From: a virus
IMG/VR virus record: IMGVR_UViG_3300040960_002552
Span: 1 to 52,189 of that record
Strand: one strand, 5' to 3'
Length of the DNA stretch: 52,189 bases
In this document: positions 8,022-16,245 of the stretch, piece after piece
How the letters are laid out: the number at the start of each line of letters is the position of its first letter
How positions within the stretch are numbered: position 1 is the first letter of the stretch
Made by a program: the position numbers and the translations under genes
The notes under the pieces: generated by a model
Told to the model about the DNA's origin: nothing
The model's input: only the letters and a program-made list of their open reading frames with translations
Database searches by the model: none

Positions 8022-10195
8022 GATACATCAAAAACCTGAGAGATAAAGAAGCCCGAAACATTGAACCAAGTAAACTCCCGAAGAATAAACCGAACTTCAA
8101 AAGTAAAGCGGAGTTTAGGGATTGGAGTTCCTCCGTGGACACTGACCACGCCTTCATTAGTATGTGCGAGGGAGATACCCCTGGAGAGAGAGTTTCAAAC
8201 AGCAACCACGTCAATAGAGTATTGGGGTTCATTGCAGACTATGATGCCCCAGTAGATTGGGATGTCGCAGAGATACAAATAAATGATACGACTCCCTACG
8301 CTCCGAAGTGGATTTGCAAAACCTTCAGTGGATACGCCAGGGCTATTTGGGAGTTTGAAGAGCCGCTCCCCATTGATAAAAACCTTTATGACACCTTCAT
8401 AAGAGAGATTGGCAAAGCCACGAAAGCACAGCGATTGCTGGCGGGGTTCGATGATTGCGCTTTCAAGCCTAACCAATATTTTGAAGCGGGAGAAGATTGG
8501 AAAGAAATAGGCAAGCCCCTGCCCTGCTCCGTTATTCATGCGGCTCTTAACAGAGCGATCCAGAAGAAACCAATCGTAGCGTCAGACATCACAGTCCCGC
8601 TCGATGTTATTGCCGAAAAAGTAGAAGAAGTCTTCCCCGGTAGGTGGTTAGGGGACTTCGAAATCGGGGCGCGAGGTCCACTATTCTGGATAGGGGATGG
8701 GATCAACCGCGAAGGTTGCCAAGTCGGAGAAGATGGAATGATCTGCTACAGCGACAGGGCAGGAAAAGGGTTTGTGTCGTGGAGAGACATCTTCGGTTCT
8801 GCTTTCATTGAGAAATATGAGGAGAAGAAAATTGCAGTGGTCCTCGATGACTACTGGTTCAATGGGAGGTCATTTTACAAGCTGCTGCACGGGTGTGCTG
8901 TTACAATACCGAAGGACCAGTTAATTCTGGAGCTTAGACAAAAGGGGTTCTCGACAAAAACCAAGAAAGGGCAGTCCATCTCTGAAGTGGATTCGGCGGT
9001 ATTGATGGTCAGCAACCAAAACCGCGTAGACGAAATTGCACCAGTTGTCTTCTCAAACGAGAGGTTAGTGACCTATAATGGACACCGAATCCTTAACAAC
9101 GCATCCAATAAAGCAATCCAGCCAGCGGACTCAGGCGACCCAAAAAATTGGCCCTTCCTACACGGGTGGCTTTCCCAACTGTTCAGCCCAGCGGAGGACA
9201 GACCAGCCACAGATTACTTTTATTCTTGGATGAAGCGTTTCTATGATGCGGCCTTAAACTTCAAGTTCCAGCAGGGGCAAGCACTCCTCTTAGTGGGAAT
9301 GACTAACAAAGGGAAGTCACTGCTTTCTAACCGGGTGATCGGGGATTTGGTTGGGGGATTCGCTGACGCGAGCGACTATTTGAGCGGACACACCAAATTC
9401 AATAAAGACCTGGGCAGGTCAGCGGCCTGGGTAATTGATGACACGGTTAGTGCGGCATCTTTTGAAGACCAACGAAAAGCCACTGAGCTTATCAAGAGAG
9501 CAGTAGCCAACCCAAGAATCGAGTATCAAGCGAAGTATGCCGACACGCTTTCAGTCCCGTGGACGGGCAGGGTGATTATGTCTCTGAACATGGATGCGAA
9601 TAGTCTCACAGTTATCCCCGCGCTTGACTCATCAAACCGGGATAAGATTATGGCACTCCGTATTTCAGATTTCGCAACGAGTGATTTCCCCCCTAGCCAT
9701 GACCTTGAGCAAACTATTGAAATGGAACTCCCTCACTTTGCAAAATTTCTTCTTGATTGGCAGATCCCGCAAGAACTAAATGATTTCAGCAGGTTCGGAG
9801 TTGACTCATTCATTGATGAATCAATCGTCTCTGCCGCATACGACAACTCAAGTAGAAGTGCTATCGCAGAGCTTGTAGAGTTCTTTGTAGAGAAATACAG
9901 AGACGCAGAAAACTTAGATGACGAATCTTGGAGGGGGACATTGACGAACTTCCAAGTCCTAGTGCATGAATTTAACAACGGACGTTCTGTTGGTATGTCA
10001 CAAAACCTAGAGTTTGTTCGAAGAGGGTTTTGTGCTATGGAAGAAGCTCATAAAGCCAACCCAAGACTGCGCCCGATAAAATCTTCGGGACATGGTGGGG
10101 GAAAGAAGTGGACAATAGATTTAAGTCCAAAATATGACATAGACAATTACTTGTCCTTCAATGATTCTGAAATAGACACAAACGAACCCTTCTAA
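8018..10195 (+). CDS. Primase-helicase (prim-pol-like plus SF3-like ATPase)
   Basis: 725 residues. The N-terminal third carries ADYDAP (D74, D76), which fits the acidic DxD of a primase-polymerase fold. A middle segment with IGDGINREGCQVGEDGMICY follows. The C-terminal half has Walker A GMTNKGKS at 427-434, then AWVIDDT as Walker B-like motif and a later MSLNMDA sensor-like strand, as in the superfamily 3-type helicases of phages and plasmids. It would prime and unwind at the fork for the coupled polymerase. It is the last gene of the rightward replication block and ends tail to tail with the next gene. Confidence 0.85.
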   Translation: MRYIKNLRDKEARNIEPSKLPKNKPNFKSKAEFRDWSSSVDTDHAFISMCEGDTPGERVSNSNHVNRVLGFIADYDAPVDWDVAEIQINDTTPYAPKWICKTFSGYARAIWEFEEPLPIDKNLYDTFIREIGKATKAQRLLAGFDDCAFKPNQYFEAGEDWKEIGKPLPCSVIHAALNRAIQKKPIVASDITVPLDVIAEKVEEVFPGRWLGDFEIGARGPLFWIGDGINREGCQVGEDGMICYSDRAGKGFVSWRDIFGSAFIEKYEEKKIAVVLDDYWFNGRSFYKLLHGCAVTIPKDQLILELRQKGFSTKTKKGQSISEVDSAVLMVSNQNRVDEIAPVVFSNERLVTYNGHRILNNASNKAIQPADSGDPKNWPFLHGWLSQLFSPAEDRPATDYFYSWMKRFYDAALNFKFQQGQALLLVGMTNKGKSLLSNRVIGDLVGGFADASDYLSGHTKFNKDLGRSAAWVIDDTVSAASFEDQRKATELIKRAVANPRIEYQAKYADTLSVPWTGRVIMSLNMDANSLTVIPALDSSNRDKIMALRISDFATSDFPPSHDLEQTIEMELPHFAKFLLDWQIPQELNDFSRFGVDSFIDESIVSAAYDNSSRSAIAELVEFFVEKYRDAENLDDESWRGTLTNFQVLVHEFNNGRSVGMSQNLEFVRRGFCAMEEAHKANPRLRPIKSSGHGGGKKWTIDLSPKYDIDNYLSFNDSEIDTNEPF

Positions 10196-10377
10196 GGGTT
10201 GGGGTCATCAAATTGGATTTCTGAAGCGATTTCCGCAATAATCCAAGACAGGCATAGAAGTATGTCTGTCTTTTTGTATCCCTCATCAATCAAGTATCGA
10301 ATTGATTTAGTTATAGTGTCGTCTATCGCTTTTTGTTCTTCCCCAAAAAGGGAGTCTCCAAACTCTTCGGATGCCAT
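10192..10377 (-). CDS. Small acidic helical protein, unknown
   Basis: 61 residues, acidic and helical (AIDDTITKSIRYLIDEGYKKTD). Its stop overlaps the stop of the primase-helicase on the other strand, and its start overlaps the endonuclease VII gene by 55 nt, so it is the last gene of the leftward late operon. No family recognised. The long overlap makes it somewhat less certain than its neighbours. Confidence 0.5.
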   Translation of the reverse strand: MASEEFGDSLFGEEQKAIDDTITKSIRYLIDEGYKKTDILLCLSWIIAEIASEIQFDDPNP

Positions 10378-10796
10378 TTTTCTAAGTATTCTTTGAACTC
10401 TTGAGTTCTTTTTTTACCAAAGGGACGTTTATTTCCGATCTTCCTTTTACTACCGGAGTAACCTCGCTCTGTTAGGTATTCCTTAGCTTTATCTATTACC
10501 CCAGGACTATCTTTTAAAAGACCCAGAGCAGCATTGCATTTCCTACATAGAATACCTCTAATCTCGTTGTTTTTGTGGTTGTGGTCTACGGTATAGTTCT
10601 TCTGGCTTAAAGGTTCTCGACAGATGTCACATTTACCTCCACTTTTCGATAGGATAGATAAGAATTTTTCAAAGCTAGTGTTGTATTTCTTTACTTTAAC
10701 CGACAAGTCTCTATTCCATTTCTTCCAATACTGTGCTTCCCGCTGTTTTTTTCTTTTTATTTCTCTTTTCTCTTCTTCCTCACTTTTTTTAGACAT
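10323..10796 (-). CDS. Endonuclease VII-type HNH nuclease
   Basis: 157 residues. The zinc ligands C56 and C59 (KCDIC) and C84 and C87 (LCRKC) flank VDHNHKNNEIRGILC, the His-Me/HNH core of the recombination endonuclease VII family (D71-H72-N73-H74). The C-terminal part is very basic. The T4 enzyme resolves branched DNA during packaging. Members in other phages act as packaging debranchers or as free-standing homing nucleases. The location beside the lysis genes, rather than in the replication block, leaves both options open. Confidence 0.85.
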   Translation of the reverse strand: MSKKSEEEEKREIKRKKQREAQYWKKWNRDLSVKVKKYNTSFEKFLSILSKSGGKCDICREPLSQKNYTVDHNHKNNEIRGILCRKCNAALGLLKDSPGVIDKAKEYLTERGYSGSKRKIGNKRPFGKKRTQEFKEYLEKWHPKSLETPFLGKNKKR

Positions 10797-10820
10797 AATA
10801 AATAGGGGGGCGTATAGTCT

Positions 10821-11606
10821 TCATGAGGAATTAGTTAGGGATAATAGTCTAGTCCTATACTCAGGCATAGGCATTGATAGGGAACCACCAGGATCTACCT
10901 TTCTTCCAGGCGAAACTTCATCGTGACCAAGGATGTAGGGGACTTGGAAACAATCGTATTGGTCCCACAACCACAGTAAAAGTTTAGTTAAACTATTTTC
11001 CTGCTCCTTGGTAAACTTGTAGTAATACCCTGGAGCAATGTTTTTGTTTTTTCTTACTTCTAAGCGACACTTATCTTCGGGGTAAGGCTCAGTCCGGTCG
11101 AACCAAGCGGTCTTGCGTTTGTCCAAATGACCTGGACATATAACCTCGATACCGACCACTCTGTTGGAAACGTAAGACCCCAGCCCGTCGTAGTAACTTT
11201 TCCCCGCGTGATACCCCCACTGATTCAGTGGGAAGTTTTGTCCAACATTCCCTTCTTCGTCGATTACAAAATAGGTGAACCCCTGCCTTGCCTGATAAGA
11301 CAAAGCGGACTTTAGGCTCTGGTTTTCTCTACCAGCCGTCCAGTGGACGATTGCGCCCTCTGGCCCACCACTTGGATACCTCCCTCTTGTCTTAGACGGG
11401 GTAAAATTTGTCTCTGCTTGGGGATACCACAAAGACCGCTGGTTGGATCTCTTAGATTCTTTACTACTAAGAGAGATAGAGTTATCGCGATCAACTGCTG
11501 CTGACTCACCCAACAAACGGTTAACTACTCTCAGTGCTTTAGCGTGGCTATCGCTTGTCCAGTTTTTAAGATGCCACCGGAGCGTATATAGATCATTCTT
11601 GTTCAT
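10821..11606 (-). CDS. N-acetylmuramoyl-L-alanine amidase (endolysin)
   Basis: 261 residues. The Amidase_2 fold spans about 78-250. Zinc ligands are H88 (IVHWTAG), H228 (LGHDE) and D238 (KVDPGG), and HAGKS around H133 and GIEV with E154 match the conserved core. The reaction cleaves the lactyl-alanine bond of peptidoglycan. The first 70 residues are an extra domain of unknown role with no signal peptide, so release should need the holin encoded at 12860-13033. It lies 8 nt downstream of the 11614-12480 gene. Confidence 0.92.
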   Translation of the reverse strand: MNKNDLYTLRWHLKNWTSDSHAKALRVVNRLLGESAAVDRDNSISLSSKESKRSNQRSLWYPQAETNFTPSKTRGRYPSGGPEGAIVHWTAGRENQSLKSALSYQARQGFTYFVIDEEGNVGQNFPLNQWGYHAGKSYYDGLGSYVSNRVVGIEVICPGHLDKRKTAWFDRTEPYPEDKCRLEVRKNKNIAPGYYYKFTKEQENSLTKLLLWLWDQYDCFQVPYILGHDEVSPGRKVDPGGSLSMPMPEYRTRLLSLTNSS

Positions 11607-11613
11607 CGCCTAA

Positions 11614-12480
11614 CTAAAGGTTTCGAAGCTTTGCGCTGGGGAAATACTTTTTCGCGTTAGATCTTAGCTTATCTCGATCTCCGGCCTTCTCCTCTTCTGT
11701 ATTTAGTCTAGAGAGGATCTCATTAGTAATTCTTGCGTCTACCGTCTCTTCATACAATCCTTGAAAACCTTTTTCAAAAGGTGAGTTAGACAAACCTCTT
11801 AAAACTGGCTCGCCTACGTTTTTTTGAATAGCCGCGTCCACCCCCCTTAAAAATCTGTATGCCGGAGCTAGGGTTCTATCATTTCCTACAGTGTCAATCT
11901 GAGATTCCGCCATATTTCTTCGAAGCATATCAAAAAGTCGCGGCTCCTCTCTTTGCCCTACGTCATTTAATGCCAGTGCCGCCCCGGCTAACTCTCGATT
12001 CGGCTTCGGCTTTGGCTTCGGCTTCTGCTTCTGCTTCGGGGGCATAAGCTTCGGGGCAGGGGCTGTGGCCACGAACTTCGGGGCAGGGGCCGAAGTCTTA
12101 GGTTTTGAAGGAGACTTCACCTTTTTTCCGCCTTTTAAAGCCAAGGAAAGAACAGCTTGAGATGTTATATCTGCTGCTGCTTCTGGGTCTTCTTCAGCTT
12201 CACTAACAAAATCAGACCCTGCTTTAGCAACCCTTTGCGCGTAGCCTTTTGCTCCTAAGTCTGAAAGACTTTTTAATTCATTTTTTGAAAAAGAAGCTAC
12301 ACCTCTAACTACCCCCTCCGGGTCAGATATTATATTTAAAAGGTCGCCCACGTCTTCTGGAATTGATCTTTTTAGCTCAGAATAATATTCAGCCCACCCC
12401 TCTTTGGTTTTAAACCAAGGAGTATCTTTTGAGTTTTCGGCAACCTTGTTTTCAACCGCAGATAAAAAAGAATCACTCAT
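11614..12480 (-). CDS. Lys/Pro-linker virion-like protein, unknown
   Basis: 288 residues. The N-terminal 120 residues are helical, the centre is a low-complexity linker rich in K, P and A (QKQKPKPKPKPN), and the C-terminal 110 residues are helical with basic ends. The alanine/proline/lysine linker is like those of the virion-type proteins at 50158-51555 and 51577-52170. I infer a structural or ejected protein located between spanins and endolysin. No family recognised. Confidence 0.6.
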   Translation of the reverse strand: MSDSFLSAVENKVAENSKDTPWFKTKEGWAEYYSELKRSIPEDVGDLLNIISDPEGVVRGVASFSKNELKSLSDLGAKGYAQRVAKAGSDFVSEAEEDPEAAADITSQAVLSLALKGGKKVKSPSKPKTSAPAPKFVATAPAPKLMPPKQKQKPKPKPKPNRELAGAALALNDVGQREEPRLFDMLRRNMAESQIDTVGNDRTLAPAYRFLRGVDAAIQKNVGEPVLRGLSNSPFEKGFQGLYEETVDARITNEILSRLNTEEEKAGDRDKLRSNAKKYFPSAKLRNL

Positions 12481-12495
12481 GTAAATCCAATCTTT

Positions 12496-12747
12496 TTATT
12501 TTTGACCATAAGGCTTTCCTGTTAGCAAAGCCATTATATAGCTGTAGTGAGAATGAAACTTCTGCCCCCTACCCTCGATCACACCTTCCTTAAACTGATA
12601 GGTCTTACCCTTTACCAAGGTCAGGGTAGGCGGATCGTAGAGTGCGGAGTTGTTCTTCTGCGCCTCGCTTTCTTCTAGCGAGGACTTCGATACGCAGCTT
12701 GTCAGCAGGGGTAGCGCGATCACCAAGACGATGGATTTCATCTTCAT
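12496..12747 (-). CDS. Outer-membrane spanin-like lipoprotein (o-spanin)
   Basis: 83 residues from the ATG at 12747 (12741 is an alternative). It starts with a basic residue pair, a hydrophobic stretch and the lipobox LLTSC, as in lipoproteins cut by signal peptidase II. It overlaps the i-spanin gene in a different frame over more than 140 nt, the classical Rz/Rz1 arrangement. The role would be to join outer and inner membranes in the last step of lysis of a Gram-negative host. A longer open frame upstream is only the shadow of the i-spanin. Confidence 0.75.
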   Translation of the reverse strand: MKMKSIVLVIALPLLTSCVSKSSLEESEAQKNNSALYDPPTLTLVKGKTYQFKEGVIEGRGQKFHSHYSYIMALLTGKPYGQK

Positions 12748-12859
12748 ATTTATGGATCTCTCGCTGTATTGAACGCATTTCCCGAATGGGAAAGACAAAC
12801 TTGTAATAAGAAGCAACAGCAGACAAAGCTGAAGTGACTGCTGCCAGGGCTGCACCCAT
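12605..12859 (-). CDS. Inner-membrane spanin-like protein (i-spanin)
   Basis: 84 residues: one N-terminal membrane segment (about 3-25) then a charged helical region (MRSIQREIHKYEDEIHRL) expected to span the periplasm as a coiled coil. Its ATG directly abuts the TAA of the holin gene. The lipoprotein gene is nested and extends beyond it in another frame. That layout, not sequence similarity, is the main evidence. Confidence 0.7.
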   Translation of the reverse strand: MGAALAAVTSALSAVASYYKFVFPIREMRSIQREIHKYEDEIHRLGDRATPADKLRIEVLARRKRGAEEQLRTLRSAYPDLGKG

Positions 12860-13033
12860 TTACTCTTTTTCAGCTTTCTGGCGGACAGACCAGACGATAC
12901 CAATAAGCGTGATAATACTACCAACCGCTTCAAGCATCATCTGTTCATCGAGGCCAATGCCCTTAGTGACCAAAAGCCCCCCGGAAAAAGTGAGAAGGTG
13001 GCGTACGACTCCTAGAATGGATTCTTTATTCAT
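12860..13033 (-). CDS. Holin-like membrane protein
   Basis: 57 residues from the ATG at 13033. RHLLTFSGGLLVTKG begins one membrane segment, and VGSIITLIGIVWSVRQKAEK the second with a basic tail. This resembles small two-segment phage holins with the RHxLTFxGG start. A longer frame upstream needs a TTG start and adds only a polar extension. It heads the leftward lysis set holin, i-spanin, o-spanin, unknown protein, amidase. Confidence 0.75.
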   Translation of the reverse strand: MNKESILGVVRHLLTFSGGLLVTKGIGLDEQMMLEAVGSIITLIGIVWSVRQKAEKE

Positions 13034-13090
13034 GTGGTTTTTTGTGTTTTTGGGTTTTGTCGTTTTGAATTTATTCAAAACATAAATTGG

Positions 13091-13447
13091 TTATAGTATG
13101 TTTACTACTCTGGAAGCTGCCCCACCGAAAGGCTCTATGTTCATTTCGGGTTTCACCATGCCACGGTAGGCACTCTTTTCTTGATCTAGCAACGCATTGC
13201 AGACGTTCCAGTGGTAGTCAGCGCGTTGAACATCTGCGTTGTCTTCTGCTACCGTAGCTAAAAGACCATGTTTAATAGCATTTACGTTAGAAAGATAGAC
13301 AATATCATCGTCGTTAAAGAGCGTCTCAAACCCACGCTTTAAAAGAACAAACACTGATTTGTCTGAACTAGATGGGTTGGAGAGCCGAAACCTACGGTAT
13401 CGAGCTACTTCGTTTCCTCTACCTTTCGCTAATGTGAGAGTCGCCAT
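13091..13447 (-). CDS. Putative structural protein, unknown
   Basis: 118 residues. It begins ATLTLAKGRGNEVARYRRFRL and has a helical middle with NVCNALLDQEKSAYRGM. Similar small proteins lie near head-tail joining genes of podoviruses, but I cannot name a family. It follows the poly-serine adaptor-like gene by 21 nt on the same strand. Confidence 0.6.
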   Translation of the reverse strand: MATLTLAKGRGNEVARYRRFRLSNPSSSDKSVFVLLKRGFETLFNDDDIVYLSNVNAIKHGLLATVAEDNADVQRADYHWNVCNALLDQEKSAYRGMVKPEMNIEPFGGAASRVVNIL

Positions 13448-13468
13448 ATTAATAATAGTATCTTTTTC

Positions 13469-14257
13469 CTACGGTGGTGCGGGTGAGCTTGATGAGCTTG
13501 ATGAGCTTGATGAGCTTGATGAGCTTGATGAGCTTGATGAACTTGATGAACTTGATGAACTTGATGAACTTGACGCACTTGACGAGCTTGACGAGCTTGA
13601 TGCACTTGACGAGCTTGATGCACTTGACGAGCTTGATGCACTTGACGAGCTTGAACTTGAACTTGAAGAACTCGACTCAGCGTCTTCCACTGCTTGAACT
13701 TCTACTTTTTCATAAAAGCCTTTGAACCGTATCTCCAATACAGAAACTGCTTTTGTGGCGTGAGGCTCCGTAGTTATCATGCTCGCGCTCCCATCCAACA
13801 CGAACTCATGGACTTTCTTAGATCCATCCGACCTCTCGTAAGTTACGAACACAGACCCTTCAGAGGGGAGTGCCGTCCGGGGCGTGATGGGAACAACCTT
13901 TATCTGATAAAGAGAAGACTCGTTTAAGTCAATAATAGTAGGGTGTAAACCGTCATCGACAATTCCGTAAACTGGGCCTGGACCCCCCGAATAAAGGCCA
14001 GAGGTCTTGTAGTCTTGCCACCTAGCCCTCATATCACTAGGTAAGTTATCAACCACAGCAGATAGCACGGACTCCGCGTTTTCTGGTAGAGAAAAGTATT
14101 CGTGGTCTGTTACGATAGTCCTTTCAAACACCAAATCTCTCCAGTATCCCAAACCATATAGTCTGGGGAGAACTTGATTCAAATAAGGCAAAAACTGAGA
14201 TTCAGACTCAAGATAGCTTGAGAGAGTGGTTTTTAAGGTAGCTACGGTAACTGCCAT
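13469..14257 (-). CDS. Putative tail/adaptor protein with poly-serine C-terminus
   Basis: 262 residues from the ATG at 14257; an in-frame ATG at 14275 adds six residues. The first 195 residues form a mixed domain (LSSYLESESQFLPYLNQVL, RDLVFERTIVTDHEYFSLP, FVTYERSDGSKKVHEFVLDG). The last 64 are serine with four alanines and end PAPP. In DNA this tail is a run of 9-nt units (TCATCAAGC type). Position next to other structural genes suggests a tail or head-tail component, with the serine run as an exposed flexible linker. No named family recognised. Confidence 0.6.
   Translation of the reverse strand: MAVTVATLKTTLSSYLESESQFLPYLNQVLPRLYGLGYWRDLVFERTIVTDHEYFSLPENAESVLSAVVDNLPSDMRARWQDYKTSGLYSGGPGPVYGIVDDGLHPTIIDLNESSLYQIKVVPITPRTALPSEGSVFVTYERSDGSKKVHEFVLDGSASMITTEPHATKAVSVLEIRFKGFYEKVEVQAVEDAESSSSSSSSSSSSASSSSSASSSSSASSSSSSSSASSSSSSSSSSSSSSSSSSSSSSSSSSSSSSPAPP
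13484..13675 (-). repeat. 9-nt tandem repeat encoding poly-Ser (TCATCAAGC type)
   Basis: On the - strand the unit is TCA-TCA-AGC or TCA-TCA-AGT, repeated over 192 nt with a few GCG/GCA substitutions. The unit length keeps the frame, so copy-number change would only lengthen or shorten the serine tail. Confidence 0.9.
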
Positions 14258-14422
14258 AGGGCATTCTAACGGCAAAACCCCTTTTATTCAAGTCAGAAGC
14301 CTAATCAGAATATAGGGCTAAATCAAATTATTAGGGGGTTTCGGGGGTATTGCTACACTATGGGTGAATTTTCTTGAAAATAATCTAATCTTCTATTAGA
14401 GGTCAGTAGTAATTTAATTGAA
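14258..14422. promoter_or_regulatory. Divergent intergenic region before the glycosyltransferase
   Basis: AT-rich stretch between the leftward adaptor-like gene and the rightward glycosyltransferase. An AAACCCC run near 14277 could pair with GGGGGTTT near 14334 over a large loop. I see several AT-rich hexamers but no spacing good enough to name a promoter, although the isolated + gene needs one here. Confidence 0.3.
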
Positions 14423-15424
14423 ATGAGAAAAATAATATTCCAAAACAAACTTAGCTTAGGGGATGTCGTGGTATGCACCGCAGCAATTCGTGACCTCCAT
14501 CGTGCGTATCCAGGGGAATTTAAAACAGGTTACACAGGAACCGCGCCAGAACTATTTAAGAATAACCCCCACATAGAAAATTTTAATGATACGGGGGGAG
14601 TTGAGACAATAGTATTAAAATACCCCGCAATCAACACAAGCAATCAACGCCCCCTACACTTCATTGGGGCTTACCATGAGTTCTTGGAAGAAAAGCTCTA
14701 CCTTAAAATCCCCGTAACAGAGTTCAAGGGCGACATCCATTTGTCCGATGAAGAGAAGGGGTGGACGAACCAAGTTCAAAACATCACTAAATATGAGGTT
14801 CCTTTTTGGATTATAGTTTCGGGCGGTAAGTATGATTTTACTTGTAAGTGGTGGGATCACAAAAAGTATCAACAAGTGGTCGATTCTCTAAAGGGGGAGA
14901 TACTATTCGTGCAAGTAGGGTCTGATAACCACCACCACCCTCCCCTCAAAGGGGCGATTGATTTAAGGGGGAAAACCGATGTCAGGCAGCTAGTCAGACT
15001 CGTCTACCATAGTTCTGGAGTCGTGTGTCCGGTTACAGGAATTATGCACATGGCAGCAGCGGTCCCCACAAAGCAACCGGGGTCTACAAGACCTTGTGTA
15101 GTGGTCGCAGGAGGCAGGGAGCCAGTTTCTTGGGAACATTACCCCCCTCACCAGTTCCTCCATACACAAGGGATGCTGGACTGTTGTAAAAAAGGTGGGT
15201 GTTGGAAGTCTAGGGTGGAGCCTAGAAATGACGGGTCTAAGCAAGACTCCTGCCTGTGTAGCTTACCTGTTATCCCCGAGGGAGGGGGAATTGCCGTCCC
15301 TAAGTGTATGGACATGATCTCCTCCGACGACGTTGTGAGGTCAATAAGAAAATATATCGAAGGGGGAGCTTCCCCGACTGTTAACGATATAATTTGGTCT
15401 GGGGTGAAGCAGCACCTTACTTAA
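14423..15424 (+). CDS. GT9-like glycosyltransferase
   Basis: 333 residues. It starts IIFQNKLSLGDVVVCTAAIRDL, the typical GDxxxxTPxIRxL-like start of family 9 (ADP-heptose:LPS heptosyltransferase type). The C-terminal half has LVRLVYHSSGVVCPVTGIMHMAAA, matching the nucleotide-sugar region (D/GSG..HxAAA). It also has an unusual cysteine-rich insert near 250-290 (CCKKGGCW and CLC). It should transfer a sugar, either to a phage structural protein, host surface glycan or DNA. It is encoded on + inside a - operon and ends overlapping a poly-serine gene tail to tail, so it looks like an inserted gene. Confidence 0.75.
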   Translation: MRKIIFQNKLSLGDVVVCTAAIRDLHRAYPGEFKTGYTGTAPELFKNNPHIENFNDTGGVETIVLKYPAINTSNQRPLHFIGAYHEFLEEKLYLKIPVTEFKGDIHLSDEEKGWTNQVQNITKYEVPFWIIVSGGKYDFTCKWWDHKKYQQVVDSLKGEILFVQVGSDNHHHPPLKGAIDLRGKTDVRQLVRLVYHSSGVVCPVTGIMHMAAAVPTKQPGSTRPCVVVAGGREPVSWEHYPPHQFLHTQGMLDCCKKGGCWKSRVEPRNDGSKQDSCLCSLPVIPEGGGIAVPKCMDMISSDDVVRSIRKYIEGGASPTVNDIIWSGVKQHLT

Positions 15425-15579
15425 ACGGACCCAGAGGTTTTCGGAGATCCATGACTGCTGCTACTGCTGCTACTGCTGCTACTGCTGCTACTGCTGCTAC
15501 TGCTGCTACTGCTGCTACTGCTGCTACTGCTTCCACTGTCGCTGCCTCCATACCCTCCTCCACTGCTACTATCGCTCAT
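15421..15579 (-). CDS. 52-residue poly-serine protein
   Basis: Short frame from ATG 15579 to TAA 15421: MSDSSSGGGYGGSDSG, then 26 serines in a row, then HGSPKTSGSV. It begins 5 nt after the stop of the upstream tail-type gene. It resembles the 75-residue serine-rich product at 17524-17751, so it may be a small exposed linker-type virion protein. Low complexity limits certainty, but the start and stop frame the repeat neatly. Confidence 0.5.
   Translation of the reverse strand: MSDSSSGGGYGGSDSGSSSSSSSSSSSSSSSSSSSSSSSSSSHGSPKTSGSV
15454..15531 (-). repeat. 9-nt tandem repeat encoding poly-Ser (AGCAGCAGT type)
   Basis: On the - strand the unit AGC-AGC-AGT repeats eight times plus two codons, with no substitution. 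The codons differ from those of the 13484-13675 and 17540-17677 tracts. Confidence 0.9.
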
Positions 15580-15584
15580 ATTAT

Positions 15585-16241
15585 CTATTCGTCTGGGTAA
15601 GCTGAGTTAATGAACTTCTCGTTATGTATAAATTGATTCTCAGTTCTATCAGGGAATCTAAGGTTTCGGAACCCTTTGCGAATCCCACTCAGACGAACGC
15701 AAACTCTTTTGGGCCTCATGAACAAGGGGAGAGACAAGATTATTTCTTGACCCTCAACCCTGGCGTATTTCACACCCCCTGAGTCCCCGATAGCAGAAAT
15801 TACCCTAACCGTATCTGGCTCACACACTTCTAAAAATTTTTCATCTAGCGGGGTCTTACTAAACCTCTTAGTAGGAAAAATCTCTACGTGGTCATCAAAG
15901 CGAACTTCCGGCATCTCAGCAATAAATAAAGCGGCATACCCTGTTTCATTCCAAGAACAAGGGACGATAGCGGTGGACTTAGAGCTACTACTACTGCTGC
16001 TAGGGGGGCTACTACTGCTACTACTACTACTACTTTCTTCGCTAAATATAAAAGCAGGGTCATTTAAATATAAACCTATCGGGGAAAAATCAGAAATGGG
16101 GTTGTCGGGCCAAGGCCCAACCTCTATGGGTCCATACAGCAGATCCGGGTTAGGTATCTGAGTTTCTACCCCAGTTAAGTCCCCAAAAGACTCTTCGGGT
16201 GGGGGTGCGTTCACCTGGGGATACTGAAAATCTTCGGCCAT
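15585..16241 (-). CDS. Putative tail protein with internal Ser-rich linker
   Basis: 218 residues. An N-terminal proline-rich region, then a linker of serine with two prolines near 69-88, then a beta-rich C-terminal domain (EVRFDDHVEIFPTKRF, VRVISAIGDSGGVKYARVEG). It belongs to the same leftward tail cluster as its neighbours (4 nt after 16246-17511). I infer a structural role. No family recognised. Confidence 0.6.
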   Translation of the reverse strand: MAEDFQYPQVNAPPPEESFGDLTGVETQIPNPDLLYGPIEVGPWPDNPISDFSPIGLYLNDPAFIFSEESSSSSSSSSPPSSSSSSSKSTAIVPCSWNETGYAALFIAEMPEVRFDDHVEIFPTKRFSKTPLDEKFLEVCEPDTVRVISAIGDSGGVKYARVEGQEIILSLPLFMRPKRVCVRLSGIRKGFRNLRFPDRTENQFIHNEKFINSAYPDE

Positions 16242-16245
16242 TAAT

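Noticed and set aside
13359-13697. LDELDEL- and MSLMSLM-type frames on + opposite the poly-Ser tract
   Set aside because: They are the complement of the 9-nt serine repeat and have no start context or conserved sequence.
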